From: Setomelanomma holmii | Taxonomy: Eukaryota; Ascomycota; Dothideomycetes; Pleosporales; Phaeosphaeriaceae | DNA: 64,000 bases | Assembly: GCA_010015745.1 (NCBI GenBank) | Contig: ML978162.1 | Location: 62,001 to 126,000, forward strand | Direction: 5' to 3' | In this document: in pieces, positions 44,705 through 54,888 of the stretch | Layout of the letters: each line of letters starts with the position of its first letter | Numbering within the stretch: the first letter of the stretch is position 1 | The notes under the pieces: generated by a model | Told to the model about the DNA's origin: nothing | Databases searched by the model: none | Seen by the model: the letters and a program-made list of their open reading frames with translations, nothing else | Position numbers and translations under genes: made by a program

Positions 44705-45107
44705 TCAAGTCCAGCACAGTGCTTTACAGCCTGTTTGAAGGCTAGCGCTGATATCGTGCTTGTGTCGGCAGGTGTTGCAGAGCTCAGGTGCGAGGCGCAT
44801 GAGAGTTGACTCGGGCTGTTCACGGTACACCCTGCTCATAGTCAGTCGGCTGGCTGCGATCCCGAATTCAGAGCTTACAATGAGCGCGGATTCCAATTTG
44901 AGCCATCAGATATGTCGATAGCCGCCATACTAGCCATGTCGGTGTCGAACCTCGAGATCCTGGGCGACTTCGAAAAAGTCCCACCTATCGTCAGCAGGCT
45001 ATCTGTGGTCGCGACCTTACAACTTACAATGGCTGTGCAACGCTAGCTGAGCCATCAATCTTGCTGAGAGCCGCTATGCCGGCCTTGTCGGTGTCTAAGC
45101 TCGACAT
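44705..45107 (-). CDS. Small protein from a duplicated exon (95 aa)
   Basis: Three exons: 45028-45107, 44879-44959 and 44705-44831, with 68- and 47-nt introns (GTAAGT...CCAG and GTAAGC...GCAG), all phase 2. Exons 1 and 2 encode homologous 26-27-residue units: SSLDTDKAGIAALSKIDGSA and SRFDTDMASMAAIDISDGSN. They end at the same phase, so one arose by duplication of the other with its intron. Exon 3 adds 'LAPELCNTCRHKHDISASLQ' and more Cys (CNTC, GCKALC), perhaps a small metal-binding or disulfide part. It is absent as a long open frame because of the introns. No family recognised. It lies between an LTR-like insert and the inverted-repeat unit. Confidence 0.6.
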
Positions 45108-45435
45108 GATCAGTGGATGTGGACAGTAAGGAGAGCTGAGAGGCTTCGAGTAGGGCTTCGGAGAGACTGAGGAAGGGAGGTCGTGGTAGGTGGAAGTGAG
45201 GGTCAAAGTATGGAAGGCGCGTTGCCCCAGCTCGCTAGCGTCGTTGCAGTCAGCAAGAGTGAATTCTTAAGTCGCGCATGGCAACCCGAGGTACTCGCGC
45301 TATTGCATCCAATTGTACGTAAGATCTGAGGTCAAGCTTAAGTCTAGCCAATGCCATGTCCGCGGCGTACGCATCGGGGTAAAGTCATTTGATGGATTCA
45401 ATTGAGAGACAGTATACGAAGAGTTCGGGCAGCAG

Positions 45436-45891
45436 TAACGTCCGTCCCTGCGTAACGGGACACCCTGCGTAGCGGGACGCTACAAACACTCCCCAACACA
45501 ACAAACGCAACAACAGGCTAGAACAACAGATATCCTCGGAATAGCAGCCTTGAGCTACAAAGTCTATTCTCCTCTTGTGTCTTTTAGAGAAAGGTTCTGC
45601 TTACCGTGTAATACAACAATTTAGTAAGAGCATCACGCAAATGCCTCGCTTTGGCCGGCAGTAGATGCGTTAAAAGTTCGTGCATCTTGTCGAAAGCCTG
45701 TCAGCTTACAGCTTATTATATTGTTTTTCTATCCCAAGCAGTGCGCTTGAGCTCGAGAGGCTGTCGTGCTGTCGTGCTAATTCCAAGTCTGCCTGCTGGA
45801 AGTGCCATATGAAGAGGCCCCACACACCTAGCTTAGAGTAGCTTAGCTGTAATCTATCGCTGCTGACACTAGATCTGTGGCCGTTCGGCGC
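45436..45891 (+). repeat. Left arm of the long inverted repeat
   Basis: Inverted copy of 49635-50089. Shared landmarks from the outside inward are TAACGTCCGTCCCT, ACTCCCCAACA, GCCTCGCTTT, GTGCGCTTGAGCTC-like and CTAGATCTGTGGCCGT. On the minus strand it reads KMHELLTHLLPAKARHLRDA, a frame conserved in the other arm. Confidence 0.75.
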
Positions 45892-46219
45892 TTTTGCGAA
45901 GCGCCCCAGGATAGGAGCTAGGCGAGGGGTTAGGCAGGGGGGGTTTAATACTGCAGCATGATTGGGTGTCAAATGGAGTGGTAGTCAGGTCTGTTGAAGA
46001 ATAATATGTAGGGGCTGCGCAAAAGCTGCCGATAGCTGGTAACAGGATTGTATTTGATGAGGGGTTGAACTATCTAGATGCGAAACGAGATTTATATCTG
46101 CCTCGCTGTGATCGAGAAGCTTCGGGAAGCTTCGAAGGGCCCGCTCGCTTCCGTCGAAGTACTGAAGGTTCCACCAAGGAACAATACCATCACAAGGCCT
46201 CTAGCCTATCACAGCTGCT

Positions 46220-49075
46220 TCAAGAATATCTCTCATCTCGAATGTAATCTTCAAGGCAGAAGTTCAATTGAGAGACTGGCAAAGTTGAACGAGATTCCCA
46301 CGAATCCTTATAGTCGCAGTTTTTGCAAGCGTCCTGAATGTCGCGTTGGATGTTTCTGTGACCTCTCCAGTTGTGCCAATCACGAATACCAGGTTTTGCA
46401 CACTTGTGTCTGAGCAGCGCTTTGCGGAACCACGCCAAATTTCTATGGATTTTGTCCATACCAGCCGTTGTCAAAGTAGACTTGATCGAAATATACGAAT
46501 CCCATTGAGGATCCGATACGATCCAAAGTAGGATCTTGCTTTCAGTAGTCAACCATCCTGTACAAATGGAGATTTCAGAATTCCACTTCCAAAGGACAAC
46601 TAATATCTGCACGAGATGCCGGATAACCCATGTATGGTTGACCTCTTCAGATGCTGCATTCGTAGCATAGGCACATATCCCAGAGGACATCGCCTCTGTG
46701 TTTATGAAAACAAAGGCTTGGGTGGGGTCTAAGATACAATGGGGCTCCACGGTAAGCAAGTGGACGGCCTTGGTGTATCGAAAGCATGTTGCGTAAATTT
46801 TGTAACGCCCCGCTCGTGGATTTTCGCAAGTGGTCTTGATGAACGAATCCAGTCTTCTGGCATATGGCTTAATATCGCGGTCGTTGTCGAAGCTAAGGAC
46901 GACACGATCTGACAGTCTGTCAAAGTCAGATGCCGTGACACAAAGTACACTGATTTGGTCGTTGGCGTAACGGTGGAAGTAATTCTCCTGGCTCGAAGTC
47001 GAGGATTCAAGCAGCTTGACCCCAAGTTCTTCAGCTGAAGCAACCTGCTCAATTCGCTTTAACATATGCCTCCCGTACACAAACTTGTTGGCGACTGGTT
47101 CAGTGACAGCAAGATACGTCAATTCTCGTATGGGCGCGCCATAATCATCTTTGCGGTACCGCACATAGAGCGAACACAAGATTTTCTGCTGCGAAGGATC
47201 TTGCACGTCCTTAATCTCTTGGCTCCCTGTCCAAGCCTGTTCGATGGTCTTAATATCTTGGGCACTTGCTAAGGTGAACCAACAGCGGCTCGAATGAGCC
47301 GTGTTAAGTGTATCGTAGCCCGTCCTCGTAAAATGCTCCTCAGCAACAGTGTCATCTTCGGTGATATACAGCCCCCGTACTCGTGACTCATACTTGGCGT
47401 CTTCCCAGACTCTGATATCAATATATTTTCCCGCGCTCTTGAAGAGGGGCTCGAGAGGAGACTCAATGGTGGTGAAGTTAGTTGCATCGAAGGCTGGTTT
47501 TGCAGGCACCTCAGCTGCCTCCGCTCCGCTGATAGCAGCAACAGGTCTATCGCCAGACCAAGAGTTTGCATAATCACGCATCGAAAGAATGTCGGGTTCT
47601 TCGATGATCGTGTAAGCCGACTGCGAACCTTTGTCTACTACAGACATCAGTTGTCTCATGATACTGGGCCGGAAGATATCACGCGCCCAATCAACCAAAT
47701 AGTCCATGATGAGAACTAGTTGAAGTGCTTCGTCGTCGCCAGTGATACTCCCTTCCCATAGGAGAACAATGTTCTGCCGCTATGTCAACAAAAGCGTCGA
47801 AGAATCCATGTGTCAACTTACATAATAGGGCAGAGCATTCGGACCAAACTTTGTAACGTAACATCCATATACCCTCCACGTCTCCCCAACATACGCAAGA
47901 AACCAGGCTAATGGGCCTCCTGGTACCTTCATTTTGTTGAATCCGTCTTCCTCGAGCTTGAGCTGTAGGTACAGATGATTTCGTATCGGTATTGCCGTTT
48001 GGTTCTCGATCTTCTGAAAATTGCTTTTGCCTTTGAGGCTTTTAGCCTCCATCACTAGGAAAGGGTATATCGAGGCTCTTCCACCACTATCTGGATTGCA
48101 GCTGATAGTCAATCTGTTCAGTAAGACATCTTCGAGCTCAGGGTCTTCTCCTAAGTGAGAAACATGCGGACGCTCTAGAATCTTCTCCATGGCAACCGTA
48201 GTTCTCAGGCCATAGATCCGATCAGGCTGCATCTCAATTCGATGGTGATTTCCGGGATCATCCTGGATCACACTTCGCTCGCCAATACGAGTAGAGAATA
48301 TGTTGCTCAGTCCTGTGCTCAAACTAGGCACATAATTAGTTGTGATCCGTTTGCATGGTGAATCTATCAACTCACATGCTGTACTGTCTTGACAATGGCG
48401 CACACTTGCATACTGAACGATTTTCTTGACGCTCTGCGAGGGTCGTTGTTCGACTATTGCTTTCTGTCGGGTTAACCTCGACAGGTGATCGCCACAGACG
48501 TTTGCGGCACTGCTGGCTATTGTCCATCAGTATATGAGATCTAGAGCAGATCGAGCTCGGAAACAATCATACCAGGCAACTTCAATTTCAAATCGTTCAA
48601 AGATGTCATTCTCAAGTGCCATTCGCCAGCTATCCTCATTCAGGTAGTCACTTCTCGCCCTAGCAGCCTTCTGAGTAAGCCGCTTAGCTCGCGTCTTGTT
48701 ATCAAGTTCCCATGGCTTATTGGCGATGTCAGGTCGAGGTTGTAATGCATACGAGTCGTATCTCATCTGGCCCAGTTGCTGAATATGCTTGAACTTCGTC
48801 TGATGTTCTTCGGGAACATTTTCCGGACGTTGTGGGCTGAACTTCTGTGGGTGGAACTTGATGCGGAACTCTTTGATGATTGCCTCGTCAACAACAGCTT
48901 TCTGGCAGTCTGTTTGTTTGTCTGGAATAGCAACTACTGACTGCTTTCCTTTCCCTTTCTTTGGTACTAAGTTCGACTGCAAATCTGACGTTTCATCTCT
49001 TTTCCTCTTACTTCCATTACTAGCAACAGATTTCGAGCCTTGTGCATTGCCCCTGGCTCTTAATTTTGGAGCCAT
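46220..49075 (-). CDS. PD-(D/E)XK nuclease-like fungal protein (901 aa)
   Basis: Four exons: 48573-49075, 48376-48516, 47822-48323 and 46220-47779. Introns of 56, 51 and 42 nt are GT...AG, and all phases agree, so the 901-codon gene is intact. The N-terminus is basic and disordered (GSKRKRDETS, KKGKGKQ). Exon 2 carries 'RLWRSPVEVNPTES...LAERQENRSVC', exon 3 'MQPDRIYGLRTT', then the nuclease-like core 'NPDSGGRASIYPFLVMEAKS' (D...ExK) and 'IRNHLYLQLKL', and the exon 3/4 junction 'GPLAWFLAYVGETWRVYG ... DYLVDWARDIFRPSIMRQL'. These blocks match a widespread fungal family with a PD-(D/E)XK nuclease-like domain of unknown role. The C-terminal 400 residues are less conserved. The gene is the sole cargo of the inverted-repeat unit, which makes mobility likely. 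Confidence 0.78.
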
Positions 49076-49424
49076 GAGTGCTGGAGCAGAAAGAGTAGTG
49101 GGATCTGGTGGCTTCAGCCTGAGTCTTATTGGTAAGATTTAGCAGCTTTGCTGCTCTCGATAACGAGTCGCGACAGAATATGGCACGGCTGGCGCCGGGG
49201 AAGGTGCGGCCGCAAGTACCTGCTGGGGATGCATCGATACTTAAGCACCCTGCTTATGGGGGCCAACAACCCCAGCAGAGAGAAATCCTTCAAGCAGGAC
49301 CACGTTTCGATGCAGGAGCTTGAAACTCCCTACCAACCGCATACCGCCTCAGGATTTCCTTTGTCCTACCCTAATTACGCTTCTCACACTCTAGCGCGGA
49401 CGCTACAGATGTTGGTGGCCTGAG

Positions 49425-49534
49425 CGTGCATTAAGGGGGTTCGTGCATTAAGGGGGTTCGTGCATTAAGGGGGTTCGTGCATTAAGGGGGTTCGTGCATT
49501 AAGGGGGTTCGTGCATTAAGGGGGTTCGTGCATT
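49425..49534 (+). repeat. 17-bp tandem repeat, about 6.5 copies
   Basis: Unit CGTGCATTAAGGGGGTT repeated six times without a change (49425-49526) plus a partial seventh unit. It lies between the nuclease-like gene's start and the right inverted arm. The perfect identity of copies suggests recent expansion. Confidence 0.95.
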
Positions 49535-49634
49535 GACCTGTCAGTCTGGTACATAGCACCTAAAATGCAGCCAGCCCTGCTCCTAATCCAAGCCGCACTT
49601 TAGGGTAAATTGTCTTAGAGCCCTTGGCATCGGT

Positions 49635-50089
49635 GCCGCACGGCCACAGATCTAGCGTCAGCAACGATACGTTACAGCTAAGCCACTTTGAGCTAGAAAT
49701 GCGGGGTCTCCTCGTCTGGCACAACTAGCAGCCGGGATTTGGAAATACCACCGAAGCACAACAACCTTTTGAGCTCAAGCGCAGTCCTCGGGATAGGATA
49801 AAGATGTAACAAGCTGTATGCCAACCGGCTCTCGATAAGATGCACGAGCTTTTGACGCACCTACTGCCCGCTAAAGCGAGGCAGTTGCGTGACGCTTGCG
49901 CTAAATTATTGTATTGCACAGTAACCACAAGCCATTTCTAAGAGACACTAGGAGAAAATAGACGTTATAGCTTAGAGCTACTATTCCGACAATGTCTATT
50001 CCTCTAACCTGTTGTTGAGTCTGTTATGTTGGGGAGTGTCCGTGGTGTCCCGTCACGGAGGGTGTCCCGCTACGTAGGGACGGACGTTA
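49635..50089 (-). repeat. Right arm of the long inverted repeat
   Basis: Inverted copy of 45436-45891; the outer end is GGGACGGACGTTA, followed directly by TACGAAGAG, which also occurs outside the left arm. On the + strand the arm encodes KMHELLTHLLPAKARQLRDA, matching the frame of the left arm on the opposite strand. Confidence 0.75.
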
Positions 50090-50350
50090 TACGAAGAGAT
50101 TTGAAACACATTACTTGGGTAATACGGTGCTTGAAATCAGTGAGGTACATGTGGGTGCTTGCTAAAATTTTGCTGTCAGATGCCGACAATCAATTAATTA
50201 CAAGCTTTCGCGACTTGACTCGTAACACTTGTACCGAGCAATTATGTGTCCAAGTCCATCAGCCTCTCGTATCGTCCACCTAATACCAACTCGAGGAGCA
50301 ATTTAGATTTAAGTCACAAGTTTTTTGCGCCCGGTGCGAGTTGTATCTCT

Positions 50351-50881
50351 CTACAGGCTGTTCTTTAACACCACAACCTCGACGCCATCATATCCAGTCA
50401 TCGCCCCTTTCGCTGACTCCTCGACCAACGGGAGTGACTCATGTGGCCCAGTAAGTATAATTATCACCTTTTTCAGCCTCGAAAACTTCTTCAAAACCTC
50501 CATGCCACTGACATCCCAGAACTGGCTTGGAGCCTCCACCTGAACGATGCGCAGCTCGCGTCGAAGCAGAGAAGGCGCCCTTTCCTCGAATCGATGTATC
50601 TTTTGAAACAAGATACGGAAGACGACATTGGACACTGAGAGCGCAGCTACTTCTTCATAAAGCTGGGAGGAGGCGAGGGAGAGTGGTGACAGGAGGAGAT
50701 ATCCGGCGATGGGGTACTTGACGAAGGTAGATGCTTGGAACCTGTATATCGGATGGTGTTGCCAGACGAAGCCGGCGATAATGGGCTCGGTGGGTATTCT
50801 GAGTACAAAGATCTTGTTTTGTAGCTCTGATGGGAGGCGAAGGAGAGGGGATCGGGCCTTGTTGCGGACCTGACTGGTCAT
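50351..50881 (-). CDS. F-box-like (2EXR-type) family protein (176 aa)
   Basis: Single exon from ATG 50881: MTSQVRNKARSPLLRLPSEL, then QNKIFVLRIP, the family's N-terminal motif. A degenerate 'SLASSQLYEEVAALSVSNVVF' replaces the usual Cys-Arg-Gln-Tyr-Glu block (the Cys-Arg pair is absent), followed by 'LKKFSRLKKVIIIL'. It is shorter than the 43-kb paralogue. It lies just outside the right arm of the inverted-repeat unit, so the unit sits between members of one gene cluster. Confidence 0.65.
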   Translation of the reverse strand: MTSQVRNKARSPLLRLPSELQNKIFVLRIPTEPIIAGFVWQHHPIYRFQASTFVKYPIAGYLLLSPLSLASSQLYEEVAALSVSNVVFRILFQKIHRFEERAPSLLRRELRIVQVEAPSQFWDVSGMEVLKKFSRLKKVIIILTGPHESLPLVEESAKGAMTGYDGVEVVVLKNSL

Positions 50882-51246
50882 AGTCTCAGTATGCGTGAAG
50901 GACGGGGGTGTGGCGGACTAGGGACTTACACCTCGAGCGCGCCTTGCGCTGAGAACGAAAGAACATCATCGTAGTTGGCTAAGCCACTTGCTATGGTCGT
51001 GTTGAGTCGAGGTTTTAGTTTTGAGTTGTGACTGACCGAGCATTCCAGATCAAAAGCACTATTACAAGCACCACGGACGCTAGTCCCAAGCGGCCGCCCC
51101 TCTGTTCCAACAGGTTCCAAGCCATCGGCCTTTTCCCTCTTCACTGCCGAAATCCTCGAGTTCCAAGCCGCAACTCTTTTGGCCACAGCCCTCTTCACCT
51201 TTACAAGCCTGCCACGCTCGCAACATCACTCCTCAATTCAACAGCG

Positions 51247-51752
51247 ATGGCCTCTTCCAGCCCACACGAGTCTTCCATAGGTTCCGACACAATGTCCGTA
51301 AGCCCCCAAACCATCAGTGCATCTATTAGCTCATCTCCAGCACCCTCCTCCGTCTCCCACCCGAACTCCGTAACCGCATCTACACCTTCGCCCTCTCCTT
51401 CGGCACCATATACACGCACAACGATCGCCACAATCTCCCACTGTACCGCCGAACCGCGCTCCCACAAGTCTCCCGCCAAATCTGCGCAGAAACCTCCCCG
51501 CTCAAATACGCCCTCAACGCCCTCGACTTCCCCGGGACAAATTTCGACCCCGTGCTTTCAACTCTGCCTATCGAGGCATTCGAGAACGTCAAGGATATAC
51601 GCATATCCGTCGCGTCTGGTTCTGTTCCGCCTATTCTGTACGGCGAGCAGATAGCATTGCTAGCTGGATTCAAGGTGTTGATGACAACTGTGCTCGTGAC
51701 GCCGCGGCTTGGGTGGTTACTTTCAGATTGGGCGTTTAGAAAGGGGTTTTAG
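51247..51752 (+). CDS. F-box-like (2EXR-type) family protein, splice site uncertain
   Basis: From about 51330 the + strand reads 'STLLRLPPELRNRIYTFALS', the family start motif, and continues through 'ALPQVSRQICAETSPLKYALNALDF' (Val-Ser-Arg-Gln-Ile-Cys-Ala-Glu version of the CRQ block) and 'LPIEAFENVKDIRI' to TAG at 51752. The ATG at 51247 (MASSSPHESSIGSDT) is a likely start, joined by a short intron. The best-looking donor (GTAAGC, 51298) needs a 32-nt intron to keep frame, whereas a 48-nt intron needs a poor GTCCGT donor at 51293. The gene is thus real as a family member, but the 5' structure is unresolved. It is the only member on the + strand. Confidence 0.6.
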
Positions 51753-51970
51753 AAGTTCTTGGCGCGGGGGTTGAAGTGGTTACAGATGGGGAGAATGTTA
51801 TGGGTCCGCCGATTTGGTCTCGTTAAGTAGGAAGTGCAAGGAGATGTTCGTCTGCGGCTAGCTGTTTTCCAGGGGGATGGATGGCTTGCGAGAACAGTGG
51901 AGGGCCCGGAACTGCTGAGAAGGATCTGTTATCCAAACATGTACATATAGAATTTTATGCTACATCAACT

Positions 51971-53308
51971 CTAGACGTTTTGCTCGTTGACGAAGAGACC
52001 AGCCATACCCATACCAGTACCAATGCACATGCTCGTTAACAGCACCTTCTTCTTCTGCCTCCTGCACTCACTGAGACCAGTGACAATCTGGCGCGCACCT
52101 GTGCAGCCAAGAGGATGGCCCAGCGCGATGGCTCCGCCCCTGACGTTCAACTTCGAGTGGTCGATCTTCAAGGTCTCGAGGCAGTAGACAGCCATCGAGG
52201 CGAAGGCCTCGTTGATCTCGATGAGGTCGATGTCGTCGAGGGTAAGGCCGAACTTGGTGAGCAGCTTGGGGATGGCGACAGATGGGCCGATGCCCATGAT
52301 ACGGGGCGCAAGACCTGCGACGGTGGCACCAACGAACTTGGCAAGGATGGGCTGGCCGAGCTTCTCGGCTGTTGAGCGCTTCATCAGGACGACGGCGGCA
52401 GCACCATCAGTAAGCTGCGACGAGTTGCCGGCATGTGACTTGTCACCATGGGGAAGGAACGCAGGCTTCAGCTTTTGCAGGCTCTCGAATGTGGTGCCGG
52501 CCCGAATACCCTCATCCTTGGTCAATGTGACTTCCTTCTGCTCGCCCGTCTTGGGGTCCTTAATAGTGGTCTTGATTGGCGCGATCTCATCGTCGAACCA
52601 GCCAGCCTTCTGCGCGACCTCGGCTCTCCTGTATGACTCTGCGGCAAATTTGTCTTGCCTCTCGCGAGAGATGTTGAAGTCGTTTCCGACGTTTTCTGAT
52701 GTCTGACCCATGGGCTGCATGCAGTCACATGCCTCCTGGTTCTGAAGGATTTCATCAACGAATGGCCTCTCGAGGCGGTCGCCACCCTGTGTCATGCTCT
52801 CGGCGCCCATTGCGACACCAATCTCGATGGCGCCGACGGCGACCTGGTTGGCGATGTCCTGCACGGCCTTCAATCCTGATGAACAGAATCGATTCAGGGA
52901 TGAGCCAGCGGTTGTGTTGGGGAAGCCAGCGGCCAGCATAGCGGCGCGGACGTAGTATGCAGCCTTGGCATCGCTCACGTTGCCGCAGCAGATGTCCTCG
53001 ACAAGCGCAGGATCAAGCTTCGAATGCTGGATGACGGCCTTTAATGTCTTGACGAGGATGCCGTCGAGCTGGGTGTCCTTGAAGCCGCCTTTGTGTGCCT
53101 TTGTGAGGGGTGTACGGATGGCGCATGTGATGACAACATCGTCGGGATTTTTGGTGGTGCTAGGGAAGCAGCATTAGCATTGCGTCTTGGGTGAGATGAG
53201 ACGAGAGGTTCGCGCGGTAAAGAAGCGGGTGGCGGCAGCTTACATGGTCGACAATGCGCTTGTCGAGGGCGCGATCTGCGATACGATGGACTTCAGGCGT
53301 TCAGTCAT
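51971..53308 (-). CDS. POT1: Peroxisomal 3-ketoacyl-CoA thiolase
   Basis: Exons 53244-53308 and 51971-53159 are separated by an 84-nt intron (GTAAGC...CCTAG) and give 417 residues, the normal thiolase length. It catalyses the last step of fatty-acid beta-oxidation: 3-ketoacyl-CoA + CoA to acetyl-CoA and a shortened acyl-CoA. Catalytic landmarks are present: acyl-accepting Cys in 'SSLNRFCSSGLKA', 'INEAFA', the His of 'GGAIALGHPLGCTGAR', and the second Cys in 'SMCIGTGMGMAG'. The N-terminus 'RLKSIVSQI' (residues 4-12) fits a PTS2 peroxisome-import signal, and no C-terminal SKL is present. Expect induction by fatty acids. The first exon was set by this signal and by the frame. Confidence 0.95.
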
Positions 53309-53661
53309 TATGAGATATGTGTTATGGTGGAATTGAAGTCGGATATGTGGTTTGAAGATGCGCAAAAGAGGTGTAGCTGGAAGATGCGGAGTGCGGAGAT
53401 GGAAGCTTTAACATCTTGTGGAGCAGCCGCGGTGTTTCCTGGACCGAGGCTCTCGGACATTGAGGTCACGCGTTGACGTGGTCGGCAATTCGTCCATTGG
53501 CCGAGACCAGCCTCGCATCTTTTTCGCCTCAACACGTCGAGACCATCACCCGATTACTGATACATACCAACTCCAGATTGACTTCGAGATGAGCAGACAC
53601 CACGATCTGTCCGAGCCTGTTCTACACGCATCGCACCGAGTCCTAGAAAGTCTCCAATTTG

Positions 53662-54285
53662 TCAAAGGAACACCGTTAACAAGAAAACTGCACGACATGC
53701 TTCCTGCCAACACCTACGAACATACTTTCTAGTCGTCGTGTGTGTGAGATCGATCCCAATGCTTGAGTTCGCCTTACGTTTGACGCCGTGTTGAGGTGTT
53801 AGTCCGGGACTCCCATTCATGGCGAAATTCCCGAGTACCGTGTTGGCATAGTGAGGAGTTATCGTGGTCTCACTAAGTGGTTGCCTGCCATATGCGCCAG
53901 AATGCGTTGCGGTATGAAGTTGCGAATGTCGGCTCGGTTGCTGTCTCGCGATGAACTCGGGTGACTCCTTGTACGAGACCACTGTACTATTACGCTCCTC
54001 TGCCATCCAGTCTCTGCGCGATTCTCCGTGGCGCTGTTTGCGTGCTTCCCATATGTCATCAAGTTTGGCTTTCAGGATGACCTCAAGAGAGGTTCTTCCA
54101 AGCCATCCGATCTGTCTGCGGGCCTCGCAGTATCTGTTCTGCCAAGCAGACTCATTTTCTTTGTCCGACCTTTGATACTTGTCGACTTTAAGGCGATAAT
54201 GAGTGTCCGGCTTGATTGACTGTTAGTGGCAATCGACGTTGCCACGTCGTATGGCATTCTGTAGATGGCTATATTTGTCCTTCGC
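53662..54285 (-). pseudogene. Hypothetical coding relic with one in-frame stop
   Basis: The minus strand reads good protein-like sequence from about 54284 (QIAKDKYSHLQNAIRRGNVD) after a TTCACCTAG that could be a splice acceptor. It meets TAA near 54230, then continues in the same frame (QSIKPDTHYRLKVDKYQRSD ... RTSLEVILKAKLDDIWEARK) into a Ser/His-rich tail (FIARQQPSRHSQLHTATHSG) ending at 53662. A single C-to-T change (CAA to TAA) would account for the stop. No family recognised; it could also be a short gene that begins after the stop. Confidence 0.35.
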
Positions 54286-54303
54286 GATCTGCTAGGTGAA
54301 GGT

Positions 54304-54888
54304 ATGGTACTGCGGATGTTTGAGAAACCCGTTCAAAGTACTGCATTCTGAGCAGCCGCCTCGGGCTTCCACCTAGCCGCAAATTTAGCATCAAAGCTCG
54401 TGGTTCGCGAACACGAAACTCTTCTGACAGCCAATTGGGCGGCTCTACATGCGCCAATCGATGAGGCACTATCAGATCCTCCAATCCCTCAAGGAATGGC
54501 AAGGGCCCACCCTCTTGTCCTCCCTACCATCAACAACCAAGAAGAGGATGACCGGGACCTTGATCAAAACTCTCGTTTTGACATGTTCGACTCTCAGTAC
54601 TCGACGATGCAGTACTTGCCAGACACTCGCTATCAGCAGCCCGTGGAATCTGGCATCAACTTGGGCTCTGTTGGGATCGATCCCCTGTCCAGCGGTGATT
54701 CTCCGCTCGGTCCGATCCCAAACTCGTCTGCACCAGCACCAGTCGATGCTGCTCAGACTGCAGGTGCAGCCATTTCCGTTACGGTCCTCACTCCTCGCAC
54801 GTATCAGAGCTTCGACTCCCCTCAGTTTTTCGAAGACGCGATCAACTTGTTTGACAAGGAGTTCAACTCGAAATACCAGCGACCGTAA
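54304..54888 (+). CDS. Hypothetical acidic, Pro/Ser-rich protein
   Basis: The frame 54400-54888 has credible composition (NNQEEDDRDLDQNSRFDMFD ... SFDSPQFFEDAINLFDKEFN) but lacks an ATG. A candidate first exon 54304-54337 (ATG VLRMFEKPVQ) joins at 54377 via a 39-nt GTACTG...CCTAG intron in the right phase. A 39-nt intron is very short, so the start is uncertain. Divergent from the relic at 53662-54285. No domain known; mostly disordered except the C-terminal amphipathic helix. Confidence 0.4.

Larger units (their letters stand above)
45436..50089. mobile_element. 4.65-kb unit with about 455-bp terminal inverted repeats carrying a nuclease-like gene
   Basis: The left arm (45436-45891) and right arm (about 49635-50089) are inverted copies, both starting TAACGTCCGTCCCT and ending near 'AGATCTGTGGCCGT', with roughly three in four bases alike. 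An 11-bp direct repeat TATACGAAGAG lies at 45413-45423 and 50088-50098. On the right it abuts the arm; on the left 12 bases intervene. Long inverted ends plus a duplication of about 9 bp resemble Mutator-like elements. No transposase is inside; the cargo is an intact nuclease-like gene plus a 17-bp tandem repeat. Both arms contain the same reading frame (KMHELLTHLLPAKAR), so they may alternatively be two inverted relics of one older element. Confidence 0.6.

Noticed and set aside
49425..49534. CRISPR-like or telomere-like array
   Set aside because: Units are directly adjacent without spacers, and the motif is not a telomere repeat; it is a simple minisatellite.
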